Shown piece after piece: positions 5,362-5,390 of a stretch of DNA of 5,390 bases; the first letter of the stretch is position 1; the number at the start of each line of letters is the position of its first letter. The notes under the pieces are model-generated. The model saw only the letters and a program-made list of their open reading frames with translations. It did not search any database and was not told the origin of the DNA. Source of the DNA: a bacterium (lineage in GTDB: Bacteria > Bdellovibrionota_C > UBA2361 > OMII01); the NCBI GenBank assembly GCA_017853915.1, contig JAFMIS010000197.1:1-5390 (forward strand). The letters run 5' to 3'. Made by a program: the position numbers and the translations under genes.

Positions 5362-5390
5362 GTCACCTTGATTGATGAGGCCAAATATTT
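5362..5390. repeat. Tandem repeat unit 3, cut by the window edge
   Basis: The last 29 bases are identical to the first 29 bases of unit 2 (5221-5249), with no mismatch. This shows that the array continues beyond the window and that units 2 and 3 are closer to each other than to unit 1. Confidence 0.85.

Noticed and set aside
5079..5390. CRISPR array
   Set aside because: Units of 141-142 bases are nearly identical throughout, with no short repeat alternating with unique spacers and no cas gene in view.
5079..5390. Integron attC sites or cassette array
   Set aside because: No RYYYAAC/GTTRRRY core pair flanks the structured part, units hold no cassette gene, and no integrase is seen.

Overview
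The window carries five ordinary-sized genes in separate, mostly alternating transcription units (+, +, -, +, -), followed at the right edge by the start of a structured tandem-repeat array. Three of the five proteins have clear lipoprotein signal peptides with a lipobox cysteine. Another is a polytopic membrane protein of the GT-C glycosyltransferase type with a C-terminal extracytoplasmic domain. This points to a Gram-negative (diderm) bacterium of moderate GC. The GT-C-type protein resembles ones common in Deltaproteobacteria/Myxococcota-like lineages, but the phylum cannot be fixed from this sequence. There is no rRNA, tRNA, transposase or CRISPR array.

Layout. 4-555 (+): lipoprotein of unknown function, whose upstream region lies outside the window. 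556-793: intergenic, with a weak hairpin after gene 1 and a 6-bp inverted repeat before gene 2. 794-1312 (+): acidic lipoprotein, probably a beta-sandwich. 1328-2872 (-): GT-C-like membrane protein, convergent with gene 2 across only 15 bases. 2873-3024: divergent promoter region holding a perfect 14-base direct repeat. 3025-3807 (+): lipoprotein with a C-terminal LysM domain. 3808-3892: short convergent gap with a possible weak terminator for the next gene. 3893-4882 (-): soluble protein with no confident family, perhaps a very diverged N-formylglutamate-amidohydrolase-like protein. 4883-5078: leader of that gene on the minus strand, and on the plus strand a 36-residue ORF behind a perfect AGGAGG. 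Nothing is recognised from 5025 to 5078.

5079-5390: two complete units (142 and 141 bases) plus the first 29 bases of a third, running off the window. Each unit contains the same nested inverted repeats. An outer 6-bp stem sits with no spare bases against two 7-bp GC-rich hairpins with 5-base loops, and a third hairpin follows. The 11 substitutions between units 1 and 2 in the structured part all fall outside the stems. The units look like a structured non-coding element (RNA or DNA), although both strands also happen to be open in one frame.

How the genes work together: genes 1, 2, 4 and the GT-C-like protein all act in the cell envelope, but their strand changes and wide gaps argue against a common operon. 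The only sign of shared control is the direct repeat between the GT-C-like gene and the LysM lipoprotein gene. The most unusual element is the repeat array at the right end.
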